DNA of 64,000 nucleotides from JACPDH01 sp041671505. GTDB lineage: Bacteria; Acidobacteriota; Thermoanaerobaculia; Gp7-AA8. Shown here piece after piece: positions 18,032 through 26,771 of the stretch. Below the pieces are notes generated by a model that did not search any database, was not told the DNA's origin, and worked only from the letters and a program-made list of their open reading frames with translations. A program made the position numbers and the translations under genes. The stretch is taken from NCBI GenBank assembly GCA_041671505.1, contig JBAZBK010000001.1, positions 310,001 through 374,000 of the forward strand. The letters are read 5' to 3'. Position 1 is the first letter of the stretch. Each line of letters begins with the position of its first letter.

Positions 18032-19687
18032 TTACGGCGCCGCCGGCACCGGCGTTGCGGGCTGCGGTGGGAACTGCGTCTCCTTCAGCCCCTCGCCGTT
18101 CTCCGCGACGATCGCCTTGTACCAGGGTTCGCAGTAGGCGGGGTGCGTCACGCCTCCCTGCGCGTCGCGCACGTTGCCGTCGAGATACTTCCAGAGAAGG
18201 TGCTCGCCGAGCTTGCGCCAGCGCGTGGTGACCATGTCGCCCGTCTTCACCGAGTAGTCGGTGAGGTAGTCGCGCGCGAGGCCGGGGGCGCGGTTGTAGA
18301 GATCGACCGCTGCCTTCTCCAACTCTGGCTGCTGGGCGAAGAACTGGCTCTCCAGCTCCCCCTGCACCTGCTCGACGTCGACGATCATGTCGCTGTAGCG
18401 CGAGTAGGCCCAGTTCGACACGAAGTTGAAGGTCCAGAACGCCGAGTCCCAGTTGAACTCCTTGAAGTTCCCGGAACCGACCGCGAAGCTCTTCGGCACG
18501 TCGCGGATGCCGCAATACATCGGCGTATAGACGGTGCTGTAGGTATCGTCGAGGCCGAACCAGAGGATGCCGCCGATCGGGTTAGGGAGCCACGCGCGCG
18601 ACTGCGCGACGAACGAGAAGCCGGTCTGCTGCGTCGAGATCGCGCGCTCGTGGACGTACTTCTTCCCTTCGAACTCCCATTCCATCGGGCGCCAGCGGTA
18701 CGGAAGCTTGAACGGCCCCGCGCCGATCCCTTTCGTCATGTCGAACTCGGTCCCCTCGTAATGGTCGCGCATGAGCGCCATCACGTCGCGGAGAGAGAGC
18801 TTCTTGTCGGGCTTGATCCAGAGCGGCAGCGGATCCGCTCCCGGCTCCGCCTTCACGTAGTCGATCGAGAAATTCATCGACGGCGCCGAGCGGCGGAAGA
18901 CGCTCCAGACGCGCGCCTCGCAGAAGCGGAGCGCGCCGAAGTCGAGCGGCGCGTATGTGTCGGCGAAGCTGAACTCCGCGTCCTTCCCCTTGAACCAACC
19001 CTTCTCTCGCGCGAAGCTGATGACGTCCTTCGAATAGAGGACGTTCGCCGAGTCGTTGAGCGGGAACTGGCGGATGCGCGCCTGGTTGGCGTGCGCGGAG
19101 ATGTAGCCGTCGGGGATGCGCCGCGCGACCCAGAGCGCGCCCGTCTGCTTCTCCCCTTTGCCGATCATCTCCATGATCCAGACTTCGTTCGGGTCGGAGA
19201 TCGAGAACGACTCGCCGGTCGAGGCATAGCCGAATTCGCCGAGAAGCTTGCCGATGACCTCGACCGCCTCGCGCGCCGTCTTCGCGCGCTCGAGCGCGAT
19301 GTACATCATCGAGCCGTAGTCGATGATCCCCGAAGGGCCTTCGAGCTCCTTGCGACCGCCGAAGGTCGTCTCGCCGATCGCGACCTGGTACTCGTTCATG
19401 TTGCCGACGACCGAATAGGTCTGCGCGGGCTGCGGGATCTTGCCGAGGAACTTGCCGGTGTCCCACTCGATGATGTCGCGCATCGCGCCGGGCGCGTTGA
19501 CACGCGCCGGGGTGAAGTAGAGCTCGCCGTAGAGCTCGTGCGAGTCGGCAGCGTAGGTGATCATCGCCGAACCGTCCGCCGATGCTCCCTTGGTGACGAG
19601 AATGTTGGTACAGGCGCGGGCGTCGGGCGACGCGGCAACGAGCGCCGTGGCCGCGACGAGGGCTATTGCGATTCGTTTGGTGAACAA
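18032..19687 (-). CDS. Secreted C69-family dipeptidase
   Basis: The 551-residue precursor starts with a signal sequence (MFTKRIAIALVAATALVAAS) ending at ARA before Cys26. That Cys opens the mature protein as CTNILVTKGASADGS. An N-terminal Cys after processing is the nucleophile of family C69 Ntn-hydrolases (PepD/DipA). Further family phrases are SVVGNMNEYQVAIGETTFGG and LLGEFGYASTGESFSISDPNEVWIMEM. Such enzymes cleave dipeptides; export suggests use of external peptides. It stands alone. Its stop codon lies at the edge of a 7-bp array. Confidence 0.9.
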   Translation of the reverse strand: MFTKRIAIALVAATALVAASPDARACTNILVTKGASADGSAMITYAADSHELYGELYFTPARVNAPGAMRDIIEWDTGKFLGKIPQPAQTYSVVGNMNEYQVAIGETTFGGRKELEGPSGIIDYGSMMYIALERAKTAREAVEVIGKLLGEFGYASTGESFSISDPNEVWIMEMIGKGEKQTGALWVARRIPDGYISAHANQARIRQFPLNDSANVLYSKDVISFAREKGWFKGKDAEFSFADTYAPLDFGALRFCEARVWSVFRRSAPSMNFSIDYVKAEPGADPLPLWIKPDKKLSLRDVMALMRDHYEGTEFDMTKGIGAGPFKLPYRWRPMEWEFEGKKYVHERAISTQQTGFSFVAQSRAWLPNPIGGILWFGLDDTYSTVYTPMYCGIRDVPKSFAVGSGNFKEFNWDSAFWTFNFVSNWAYSRYSDMIVDVEQVQGELESQFFAQQPELEKAAVDLYNRAPGLARDYLTDYSVKTGDMVTTRWRKLGEHLLWKYLDGNVRDAQGGVTHPAYCEPWYKAIVAENGEGLKETQFPPQPATPVPAAP

Positions 19688-19797
19688 GGTAGTTCTCTCC
19701 CTGGGGACCAGGTCGGTCCGGAGAGGGCAAACGCCGGGTGGGGCGGGGCGAATTTCGCGAACGATCGGGTATGGCCGACGTCAGACGTTAGCAGCTT

Positions 19798-19882
19798 GAA
19801 GTTAGAAGTTAGAACGTTGAACGTTGAATCCAGAAAGGGACCGTTTCTGGATTCAACGTTCAACGTTCTAACTTCTAACTTC
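19798..19882. repeat. Perfect 39-bp hairpin of the GAAGTTA-heptad family
   Basis: Arms at 19798-19836 and 19844-19882 are exact inverted complements separated by 7 bases. Each arm is a run of 7-base steps that all begin with GAA (GAAGTTA twice, GAACGTT twice, GAATCCA, GAAA). It lies between the start of the dipeptidase gene and the end of modC. Confidence 0.92.
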
Positions 19883-19913
19883 GGTTTCTTTCGAAGACAC
19901 GCACTCCCCAGAT

Positions 19914-20576
19914 CTAGCCAAGAAGCACCTCCGCCTCCCCCTGCCCCACCACTCTCCCTCTCTCCAACACGACCACCTCGTCGGCAAGGGCCCGGGCCTC
20001 GGCGGGGTCGTGCGCCACGACGATCATCGGGACACCAGTCGCGCGCTGCCGTTCGCGGAGGAAGGCGATCAGGCGCTCCTTGAGAGCGACGTCGATCCCG
20101 GCGAACGGCTCGTCGAGCACGACCAGGCGCGGTGACCGGGCGAGAGCGCGCGCGATCGCGACGCGACGCTTTTCTCCGCCGGAGAGACGGCCCGCGCGCG
20201 TGCGCCGCAGCGGGGCGAGCCCGAAGGCGTCGATCAGGGCGTCGACCTCGGTCAGCTTCGCGTCGTCGCTCGCGCCGTACGCGACGTTCGCGTCGACGGA
20301 AAGATGGGGGAAGACGCAGTCGTCCTGCGGCGCGTAGCCGATCATGCGATCGGAAGGCGCGACGAAGACTCCGCTCGCGACGTCGGAGAGGAGCCGTTCG
20401 CCTAACGTGACCGTCCCCTGCTCGGCACGGCGCATCCCGGTTAGCAGCTCGAGGAGCGACGTCTTCCCCGCACCCGACGGCCCGAAGAGGGCGAGACGCG
20501 CCGAGGATGCCGTGAAATCGAGCTCGAGATCGAAGTGCGGCAGGCCGAGACGGACCGACTCGAAGCGGATCGTCAT
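19914..20576 (-). CDS. modC: Molybdate ABC transporter ATP-binding protein ModC, short form
   Basis: This 220-residue ATPase has Walker A GPSGAGKTS (about residue 35), the signature LSGGEKRRVAIARAL, Walker B VVLDEPFAGID and the switch His in VVAHD. It energises the ModB channel for molybdate uptake at the inner membrane. It ends after the ATPase domain and lacks the C-terminal TOBE/molbindin region that makes E. coli ModC about 350 residues. Its ATG overlaps the modB stop (ATGA), so the two are translationally coupled. Assignment to molybdate rather than sulfate rests on the adjacent ModA-like and ModE-like genes. Confidence 0.88.
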   Translation of the reverse strand: MTIRFESVRLGLPHFDLELDFTASSARLALFGPSGAGKTSLLELLTGMRRAEQGTVTLGERLLSDVASGVFVAPSDRMIGYAPQDDCVFPHLSVDANVAYGASDDAKLTEVDALIDAFGLAPLRRTRAGRLSGGEKRRVAIARALARSPRLVVLDEPFAGIDVALKERLIAFLRERQRATGVPMIVVAHDPAEARALADEVVVLERGRVVGQGEAEVLLG

Positions 20577-21235
20577 GCCGAGCGCCTCCGGAGCACGAGC
20601 TCGCTGAGCCAGACCGCGACGAAGGCGATGACGGCGGAAATGACGACGAGCGCCATTGCGTCGCTGTCGTGCGCGAGCTGAACGAAGTTGTAGATCGACA
20701 CCGAGAGCGTCGCCGTCTCGCCCGGAATCGCGCCGGCGACCATCACGGTCGCGCCGAACTCACCGAGGGCGCGCGCGAAGGCGAGGATCGCGCCACCGAT
20801 GACGCCGCGGAGCGCGAGAGGAAGCGTGATCGTCACGAAGACGCGCAGCTCGCGCGCGCCGAGCGTGCGGGCGACATCCTCGAGCCGGTGGTTCACCTGC
20901 TCGAAGGCGACGCGCGCGGTGCGGACGTAAAGCGGCAGCGCCATCACCATCATCGCGAGCACGACGCCGCGCCAGGTGAAGACGACGTCGATGCCGAGAT
21001 CGTGAAGGAAGCCGCCTAACGCGTTCCGACGCGAGAAGAGCTTCAGGAGAATGAGTCCCGTTGCAACGGGAGGAAGAACGAGCGGAAGCGCGACGAGCGT
21101 CTCGACGAGCGCCTTGCCGCGAAAGTCGCGCCGCGCAAGAAACCACGCGATCAGCGTTCCCGGTGGCACGAGAAGAAGCGTCGCGGCGGCCGCGACGCGG
21201 ATCGTGAACCAGACGATCTGGGCGGTGTCTCCCAT
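20573..21235 (-). CDS. modB: Molybdate ABC transporter permease ModB
   Basis: The 220-residue inner-membrane protein has five to six hydrophobic segments and the EAA-type loop (ARTLGARELRVFVTITLPLALRGVIGGAILAFARALGEFGATVMVAG). The GEFGAT sequence is characteristic of ModB/CysT-type permeases. It forms the channel of the importer with ModA and ModC. It begins 5 bp after modA and overlaps modC by 4 bp. Confidence 0.92.
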   Translation of the reverse strand: MGDTAQIVWFTIRVAAAATLLLVPPGTLIAWFLARRDFRGKALVETLVALPLVLPPVATGLILLKLFSRRNALGGFLHDLGIDVVFTWRGVVLAMMVMALPLYVRTARVAFEQVNHRLEDVARTLGARELRVFVTITLPLALRGVIGGAILAFARALGEFGATVMVAGAIPGETATLSVSIYNFVQLAHDSDAMALVVISAVIAFVAVWLSELVLRRRSA

Positions 21236-21239
21236 CGCC

Positions 21240-21986
21240 TCACTTCACCACGAAGCCGTGCTTCACGAAGATCGACTTCGCTTCGGCTGACTCGAGGAAC
21301 GCGACGAACCTGCGCGCTTCGACGACGTTCGCCGATTCGGAGAGCACGGCGACGGGATAGGAAATCGACGGTGCGTCGGCACCCGTGACGATGAAGGCGA
21401 TCCGCACTCCCTTCGCGAGCTTCGCGTCGGTCGTGTAGACGACGCCGGCCTCGACGTTGCCTCCTTCGACGGCGAGAAGCGCGCCACGGACGTTCTCCGT
21501 CGCGATCACCTTCGGCGCGACCTTCGGCCACTGTCCGGTGCGCTCGATCCACTGCTTCGCATAGATGCCCGCGGGAACGGTCGACGGCTCGGCGAGCGCG
21601 ATGCGGGCGACGGCAGATGACGCGAGGTCGGAGGCGCTATTCAACTTCAGCCCGGAGTCCGACGGAACGATGACGGCAAGAGCGTTGGAGAGTAAGGCGC
21701 GACGGCTGTCGCGAACGACGAGACCCTTGCGGTCGAGCGCATCCATCTTCGCCTCGTCGGCGGAGAAGAAGACGTCGCCCGGCGCGCCTTCCTCGATCTG
21801 GCGCGCGAGGAGACTCGAAGCGCCGAAGTTGAGCCTGAGCTTCGCGCCCCCCTTCGTCTCCCAGGCCTTACCAACCTCGGTGAGCGCGTCCGAGAGACTC
21901 GCCGCCGCGTGGATGCGAAGCTCCGCCGCGGAGGCGAAAGTGGCGAAGATCGCGCAAAGCGCGATCGAGAAAAGTCTGTTGTTCAT
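21240..21986 (-). CDS. modA: Molybdate-binding periplasmic protein ModA
   Basis: The 248-residue precursor has a signal peptide (MNNRLFSIALCAIFATFASA). The mature protein starts AELRIHAAASLSDALTEVGKAWE, the typical ModA opening in which the ASLSDA serines bind the oxyanion. LRLNFGASSLLARQIEEGAPGDVFFSAD and the hinge residues around VYTTDA also fit. It captures molybdate or tungstate for ModBC. The whole mod unit is on one strand, next to the purine-salvage pair and upstream of two molybdenum hydroxylases, whose cofactor it would supply. Confidence 0.93.
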   Translation of the reverse strand: MNNRLFSIALCAIFATFASAAELRIHAAASLSDALTEVGKAWETKGGAKLRLNFGASSLLARQIEEGAPGDVFFSADEAKMDALDRKGLVVRDSRRALLSNALAVIVPSDSGLKLNSASDLASSAVARIALAEPSTVPAGIYAKQWIERTGQWPKVAPKVIATENVRGALLAVEGGNVEAGVVYTTDAKLAKGVRIAFIVTGADAPSISYPVAVLSESANVVEARRFVAFLESAEAKSIFVKHGFVVK

Positions 21987-22072
21987 TCGCGAAGAGAGCC
22001 CGCGGCTGAGGTTACGGGCCGGGGAGCCGGAATGTCAACGGGGAAAGATATTCGATCGGAATCGCGCGTCCC

Positions 22073-22423
22073 TCACACCTTCTTCGCGATTTCCTTCACC
22101 AGCGGCTCGACGGCGCGCAGCGCGCGCTCCTGCATCCGGCGGTAGAGCGCGAGAATCGTTCTGCCTTCGCTCGTCAACTTCGCGCCGCCGGCGCCTCCGC
22201 GAGTCGATTCGACGAGTGGCTCGCGGAAGGCCTCGTTCATCGTGCGAACGAGTGACCAGGCGCGCATGTACGACATGCCGAGTTCCTTCGCGGCGCCGCG
22301 GATCGAACCGGAGCTCCCGATCGCCTCCAGCAGGTCGGCCTTGCCCGGTCCGAGCAGGATCACGTCACCCCGCATCACGCGGAGCCGGGGAAGGACGTCG
22401 ATCTTCGCTCTCTTCGGGGGCAT
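22073..22423 (-). CDS. ModE-like winged-helix regulator lacking the molybdate-binding domains
   Basis: I choose ATG 22423 (MPPKRAKIDVLPRLRV), giving 116 residues; the frame is open further upstream through repeat DNA. The sequence is the ModE/LysR-type helix-turn-helix: LLEAIGSSGSIRGAAKELGMSYMRAWSLVRTMNEAF, then the wing GGAGGAKLTSEGRTIL. E. coli ModE is about 260 residues because it also carries two molbindin domains; none is present here, so this form cannot sense molybdate by that route. It lies 86 bp upstream of modA on the same strand and probably regulates the transporter. Confidence 0.85.
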   Translation of the reverse strand: MPPKRAKIDVLPRLRVMRGDVILLGPGKADLLEAIGSSGSIRGAAKELGMSYMRAWSLVRTMNEAFREPLVESTRGGAGGAKLTSEGRTILALYRRMQERALRAVEPLVKEIAKKV

Positions 22424-22461
22424 GGCTCGGGAATGGTATCGGAAGCGGCGAAGCACGATCC

Positions 22462-22567
22462 AATTCTTCATTCTTCATTCGACATTCTTCATTCGACATT
22501 TCGGTGTTGCCAGCTCGCGCGGAAACCGAAATGAAGAATGTCGAATGGAGTATGAAGAATGAAGAAA
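22462..22567. repeat. Hairpin of GAATGAA-type 7-bp words
   Basis: Arms at 22462-22505 (CATTCTT, CATTCGA words) and 22524-22567 (the inverted words, GAATGAA and GAATGTC) pair around an 18-base centre. The junction ACCGAAATG recurs at 33913-33924 and, inverted, at 34051-34062 and 35225-35240. It lies about 40 bp upstream of the modE-like start. Confidence 0.82.
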
Positions 22568-22599
22568 GGGGCGCACCACGCCGGCGCCAGCACCAAGAC

Positions 22600-22698
22600 G
22601 GAGAGATTGCCCCGCGGGCGGAACGCCCGCGGTCCTGCCGGCGGGACGCCGGCGCTATGAAGCCCCCTCGCCTGCTTTGACCTATGACCTTTGACCTT
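22600..22698. repeat. GC palindrome followed by TGACCTT 7-bp array
   Basis: The palindrome has cores CGCGGGCGGAACGCCCGCGG and CCGGCGGGACGCCGG (about 22610-22660). It is followed by GCCTGCT and then words TGACCTA and TGACCTT (22678-22698). The array contains the stop codon of the minus-strand permease/peptidase gene. Confidence 0.75.
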
Positions 22699-25600
22699 TG
22701 ACCTGCCGTCCGTTGTCGAACCGGTCCCGGTCGATCAGGCACATCGCCGGGTCGACGACGACGCGGCGCGGCTCGTCGTCGAGGACGAGGCGCAGCACGT
22801 GCTCTCCGCTCAGGATCCGAAGTTTCGACGAGGAGAGAATCCTCTCCTCCGCATCGTCCCCGTACACGGCGAACCCGACTAACTCATCCATCGCGATCGC
22901 CGACTCACTGCCGTCGTCGTTCACTTTCGTCTTCGCTGCCTTCACGCGAACCTCGAGCTCCCACTTCCCGTCGGAGCGCTTCGACGCCGTCGCATCCTCG
23001 AGTTTGACGTCGTAGAGAACGACCTCGCTGGTCCACTGCGCGACGAGCGGTCGGAGCGGTTCGGGCGATGCCGCGAGAAGGCGCGCGACGAGCTGCGACG
23101 CTGCGGGCGCATGTCCCCCGCCGCTCTCTGCGACGTAGAACTCCTGCAGCGCGCCGTTCGTCGCCGCTTCGCCGATCAGGTCGGCGATCGCATGCATGAC
23201 GATCGCACCCTTGCCGTAGTAGATGTGGTCCTCGCCTTCGACCCGGTCGAGCGGCGGCTCGGGCGGAGTGGCGTCAGCGCGCCCCGCCAGATACCGGTCG
23301 AGCTCGAGCACCAGCTCGTTCCGTACCATCTCGTCGCCGAATGCCCGCCGCATCACCATCAGCTCGCTGTACTTCGTGAGCGATTCGACGATCGCAGACG
23401 CGCCGGGCGCCGTGGCGGCCGTGAGTCCCAGCCCCCACCACTGGTGCGCCACTTCGTGGGAGACGCGCCGGTAGACGACGTCGATCGGCGCATCGTCCCG
23501 CACGTCCTTGAGGAAACCGCGCTTGTCGGTGACGACGACGGTGTCGGGCTGCGCGAATCCGCCGAAGTTCCAGTACGAGGGGATCTCGACGACCCTTAGC
23601 TGCCGGTGCCGATAAGGCGCGACGTTCTCTTCCATGTAGCCCAGCGTGTCGCCCGCCGCGCGCAGAATCCGCGCGAGATTCCGGTCGTGGCCCGACCGGT
23701 ACCAGACCTCGACCGCGACGTCGCCGCGCTGCTCCCGCACGACTTCGTAGCGCGCCGACATGACGTTGATCCGGTTCGCGACCGGCACGTCGGAGACGTA
23801 ACGGAAAACCGGGCGTCCCTCCTCCGTCCAGGCACGATCGAGACGCCCCGAGGTGATGGCGGTCTGGTCGGGTGCGGTCGAGAGCGTCAGGTCGAACGTC
23901 ACGCGCTCGCCGCCCACCTGCGCGTCGTCGCTCAGATCGCCGCTGACTCCAGGATCCCGCACCACGGGTGGGAGACCGTGCTCCCGCCTCTCACGGGGGT
24001 CGCGCAGCTCGTAGCTCGCACGGTAGCCTAACGTCGGGAAGCAGACCCATCCCGGGATCCAGCTGCCGTTCTCCACGATCATCGTCTGCGGCGAACCCTC
24101 GGTGATGCCGCGGTTCTCGAACGTGACGTCGAACGAGAGGGTCGTCCGCGCCCCGGGCTCGAGAGGCGTGTCGAAGTCGAGCCGATACTGGCCGTATCGC
24201 GCGTCGCGCGTCACGAGCCTCGCGCCGGCAGCGGCGATCGAGTCGAGGCGCGCCTCGCGCCGCACCGTGACGAAAAGCCCCGGAATCGGCGCTTCACTTC
24301 TGTTCAACAGCTCGTATCGCCCCCTGACGCGATAGGCGCGATCCTCGGGGCGAAGGTCCACCCTCGCCTCGATGCGGGTGATCGAAGGCTGGGCGAGCGG
24401 CTCGATCCTCTTCCACTGCTTCTCATAGCCGGCCTTCCAGGCGAGAACGTCGCTCGAGCTCTCGTACCGGTTGAGGACGTTCGTGTTCCGAAAGATCCAG
24501 CCGCCAGCCAGAAGCGCCACCGCGGCGCACGACGCCAGCAACACGCGCGCCGGAAGCGAAGCGTCGCGAACGACGCGCCGCGGCGATCGCAGGCGCGCAC
24601 CCGGCTCACGCCGCCAGACGAGCGACGCGCCGACGAGCAGCAGCGCAGCAATCGCGCCCCACACGATTGTGTACGCGTGGAACGGCACGACATAGTCGCC
24701 GAAGCCGTTCATCTCCGAATGCACGACCGACGGAAGCGCACCGAAGCGCCAGAGCCTGTGGTCGAGCCCGACGACGTCGCCTCGTTGCGAGTAGATCGCG
24801 ACGAGGACGAGCGCGAAGATCCCGACGAACCTTCCCGGGCTCAACGTGTGCACCGCCACTGCGGCGGCGGCGAATAGCGCCAGCGGCACGAACGCGAACC
24901 AGGCGAAACCGGCCGCGACGCCCGGATCGAACGTGGATCCACCCCGGATCAGCTGCACCGAGACGGCGACGAGCGAGCCGGTCGCAATCAGCGCGCCGGC
25001 GAGAGCACAGAGCCCGAGCCACTTCGAAACGACGAAGACGAACCCTGGTGCGGGAGTCGCGTCGAGCATCGCCGAGAGCGACGTCGAGCGCTCGCGCCAG
25101 ACGACCTCGGCGCTGTAATAGATGAGGATCACCGTCGCGACGATCGCGAGCGGCTGCATCATCGGCGCGAGGACGATGCCGGTCGTCGGGATCATCGCCG
25201 AGCCGTACTCGCCGCTCGTCACTTCCGAGACGATTTCCGTCGCCGCAAGCGCGCCCCAAAGAAGATTCAGCGCGAGGAAGGGGACGCTGCCGAGGATCGT
25301 TCGCACCTCGAACCGGCTCGCGGAGAGAAGCGCAGCCCAGACGGCGCGTGCGCCCCTGTCCGGTTCGACCACGACGCGCTGCGACATGACGGCGGCCGCG
25401 GGACTCACCGGATCCGCCGCCGGGGTGCGCCCGCGCCCCAGCCGCATCACGCGGAATGCGAAGATGCGGTAGAGCACCGCCCACGCGACCGAAGCCACGG
25501 CGATCCACGCAACCCGATTGAGTAGAAAGTTCCCGCCGACGACGATTAACCTGACGTTCCGCTCGGCGGGAGTCCAGAAGCGCGTCTGCTCGAAGAAGGC

Positions 25601-26257
25601 GGAGAGCGCGAACGGATCGACGAGCGAGGCGATCGACATCTCGCCTGCGGCTCCGGGTGCCGAAGCCGCCATCAAGGGCGAGCCCGAGAGCGCGGACGCG
25701 ACGAAGTAGAGGACGTAGATCGCCACAGCTGCGGCGTAACTCGCGAGCATGCTCCGCGAGAGCGTCGCGACCACGAAGAGGATCACCGCGGCGACGATGA
25801 AGTTGGGAACGCCGACCACGGCGAGCGCCCAGAGATACGGGAGAGGCTCGACCGGTCCGATTCGCGACGGCTCGAGGCCCGGGAGCGCGAGCGCGGCGAC
25901 CATCCCTGCCGCGGAAAGCGAGAAGGCGGTCAGCGCCGCAAGCAGCGAGCCTCCGAATCTCCCGAGGAGGAACTCGAGCTTTCCTACCGGCGTCGCGAAG
26001 ATGAGCTCCTCGGTTCGCAACTCGCGATCGCGGACGATCGCGTTTCCGCAGAACACCGCGAGGACGAAAACCGAGAGCAGCGAGAGGAGGCCGATCGACT
26101 GCGCGATGCTGTAAGGCGAATTGACGTTGACGTTGGCAGGGCCGAACCCGGTCGCGGTCGTCACCAGCCCCGCGACGAAGAAAAGTGCTGCCGCGACGAC
26201 GAAGGTCGCCTGCCTCGTGTGGTAGCGCCACTCGAACCTGAGGATTTCGATGAGCAT
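22682..26257 (-). CDS. ABC-2 type permease fused to an M1-family metallopeptidase domain
   Basis: The 1191-residue protein starts as an ABC-2 permease (MLIEILRFEWRYHTRQATFVVAAALFF) with about 12 membrane segments over residues 1-590, arranged as two halves. The C-terminal half (about 620-1150) is an M1 aminopeptidase-like domain with the zinc site HEVAHQWWG and a Glu 20 residues after the second His (AIVESL), as is usual in these fusions. The family is generally annotated as ABC permease/M1 aminopeptidase, with peptide or envelope roles not proven. No ATP-binding gene adjoins it. The last residues (KGQRS, then TAG) are encoded by a TGACCTT-type 7-bp array. Confidence 0.85.
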   Translation of the reverse strand: MLIEILRFEWRYHTRQATFVVAAALFFVAGLVTTATGFGPANVNVNSPYSIAQSIGLLSLLSVFVLAVFCGNAIVRDRELRTEELIFATPVGKLEFLLGRFGGSLLAALTAFSLSAAGMVAALALPGLEPSRIGPVEPLPYLWALAVVGVPNFIVAAVILFVVATLSRSMLASYAAAVAIYVLYFVASALSGSPLMAASAPGAAGEMSIASLVDPFALSAFFEQTRFWTPAERNVRLIVVGGNFLLNRVAWIAVASVAWAVLYRIFAFRVMRLGRGRTPAADPVSPAAAVMSQRVVVEPDRGARAVWAALLSASRFEVRTILGSVPFLALNLLWGALAATEIVSEVTSGEYGSAMIPTTGIVLAPMMQPLAIVATVILIYYSAEVVWRERSTSLSAMLDATPAPGFVFVVSKWLGLCALAGALIATGSLVAVSVQLIRGGSTFDPGVAAGFAWFAFVPLALFAAAAVAVHTLSPGRFVGIFALVLVAIYSQRGDVVGLDHRLWRFGALPSVVHSEMNGFGDYVVPFHAYTIVWGAIAALLLVGASLVWRREPGARLRSPRRVVRDASLPARVLLASCAAVALLAGGWIFRNTNVLNRYESSSDVLAWKAGYEKQWKRIEPLAQPSITRIEARVDLRPEDRAYRVRGRYELLNRSEAPIPGLFVTVRREARLDSIAAAGARLVTRDARYGQYRLDFDTPLEPGARTTLSFDVTFENRGITEGSPQTMIVENGSWIPGWVCFPTLGYRASYELRDPRERREHGLPPVVRDPGVSGDLSDDAQVGGERVTFDLTLSTAPDQTAITSGRLDRAWTEEGRPVFRYVSDVPVANRINVMSARYEVVREQRGDVAVEVWYRSGHDRNLARILRAAGDTLGYMEENVAPYRHRQLRVVEIPSYWNFGGFAQPDTVVVTDKRGFLKDVRDDAPIDVVYRRVSHEVAHQWWGLGLTAATAPGASAIVESLTKYSELMVMRRAFGDEMVRNELVLELDRYLAGRADATPPEPPLDRVEGEDHIYYGKGAIVMHAIADLIGEAATNGALQEFYVAESGGGHAPAASQLVARLLAASPEPLRPLVAQWTSEVVLYDVKLEDATASKRSDGKWELEVRVKAAKTKVNDDGSESAIAMDELVGFAVYGDDAEERILSSSKLRILSGEHVLRLVLDDEPRRVVVDPAMCLIDRDRFDNGRQVKGQRS

Positions 26258-26391
26258 GGGGTCGCGATGTCGTTTACGCCGGTGCGGCGTCGGGGTTTCA
26301 GATGTGAATACGCGGAGCGGCGGTGAGGGTGGACAGGGGGCGCAGTCGGACTTGCATGTTAGACATCAATTGGCGCGAGCTTCTCCGCAAC

Positions 26392-26554
26392 GTCATCCCG
26401 ACGACCGATCCCGCGAAGCGGGAGAGGAAGGAGAGATCTCGCAGGCTGGTACAGTCGAGGTTCATAGCCAACACTCCCGCTTGTGGCACATGAGTACCAG
26501 CCTGCGAGGTCCCTCCTCCTTCCCCCGCTTCGCGGGGTCACTCGTCGGGACGAC
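26392..26554. repeat. Palindromic repeat family B, copy 1
   Basis: The ends are GTCATCCCGACGA and TCGTCGGGACGAC. Inside are the paired phrases GATCCCGCGAAGCGGGAG and CGCTTCGCGGGG, and CGCAGGCTGGTAC with GTACCAGCCTGCG. Copies 2 and 3 are at 42541-42703 and 58120-58274. The 514-bp gap 26258-26771 otherwise shows no gene. It also holds the 14-base phrase GTTAGACATCAATT at 26358-26371, seen again at 39328. Confidence 0.85.
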
Positions 26555-26771
26555 AAATCGCGCGGGCATCACTTCTCGGGCAGTTTCCTGGAGGCGCAGC
26601 GAGGGACGACTCGTCACGCGTCCGCACCACGCATCCGTGCGCTTCACGTCGAGTTTACGGAGTGATGCGACGGAATCGCTCCGCGATCCGTACTCTACAT
26701 ATGACCATGCGATGCGATGATCGCTGCCGGGTACCGGCAGCCGTGCAGCGCCGTGTCGGCGAGAGGGCGCG

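Noticed and set aside
26258..26771. Small genes in the gap between the permease/peptidase and the membrane protein
   Set aside because: The short frames there are created by the family B palindrome and show no coding character.
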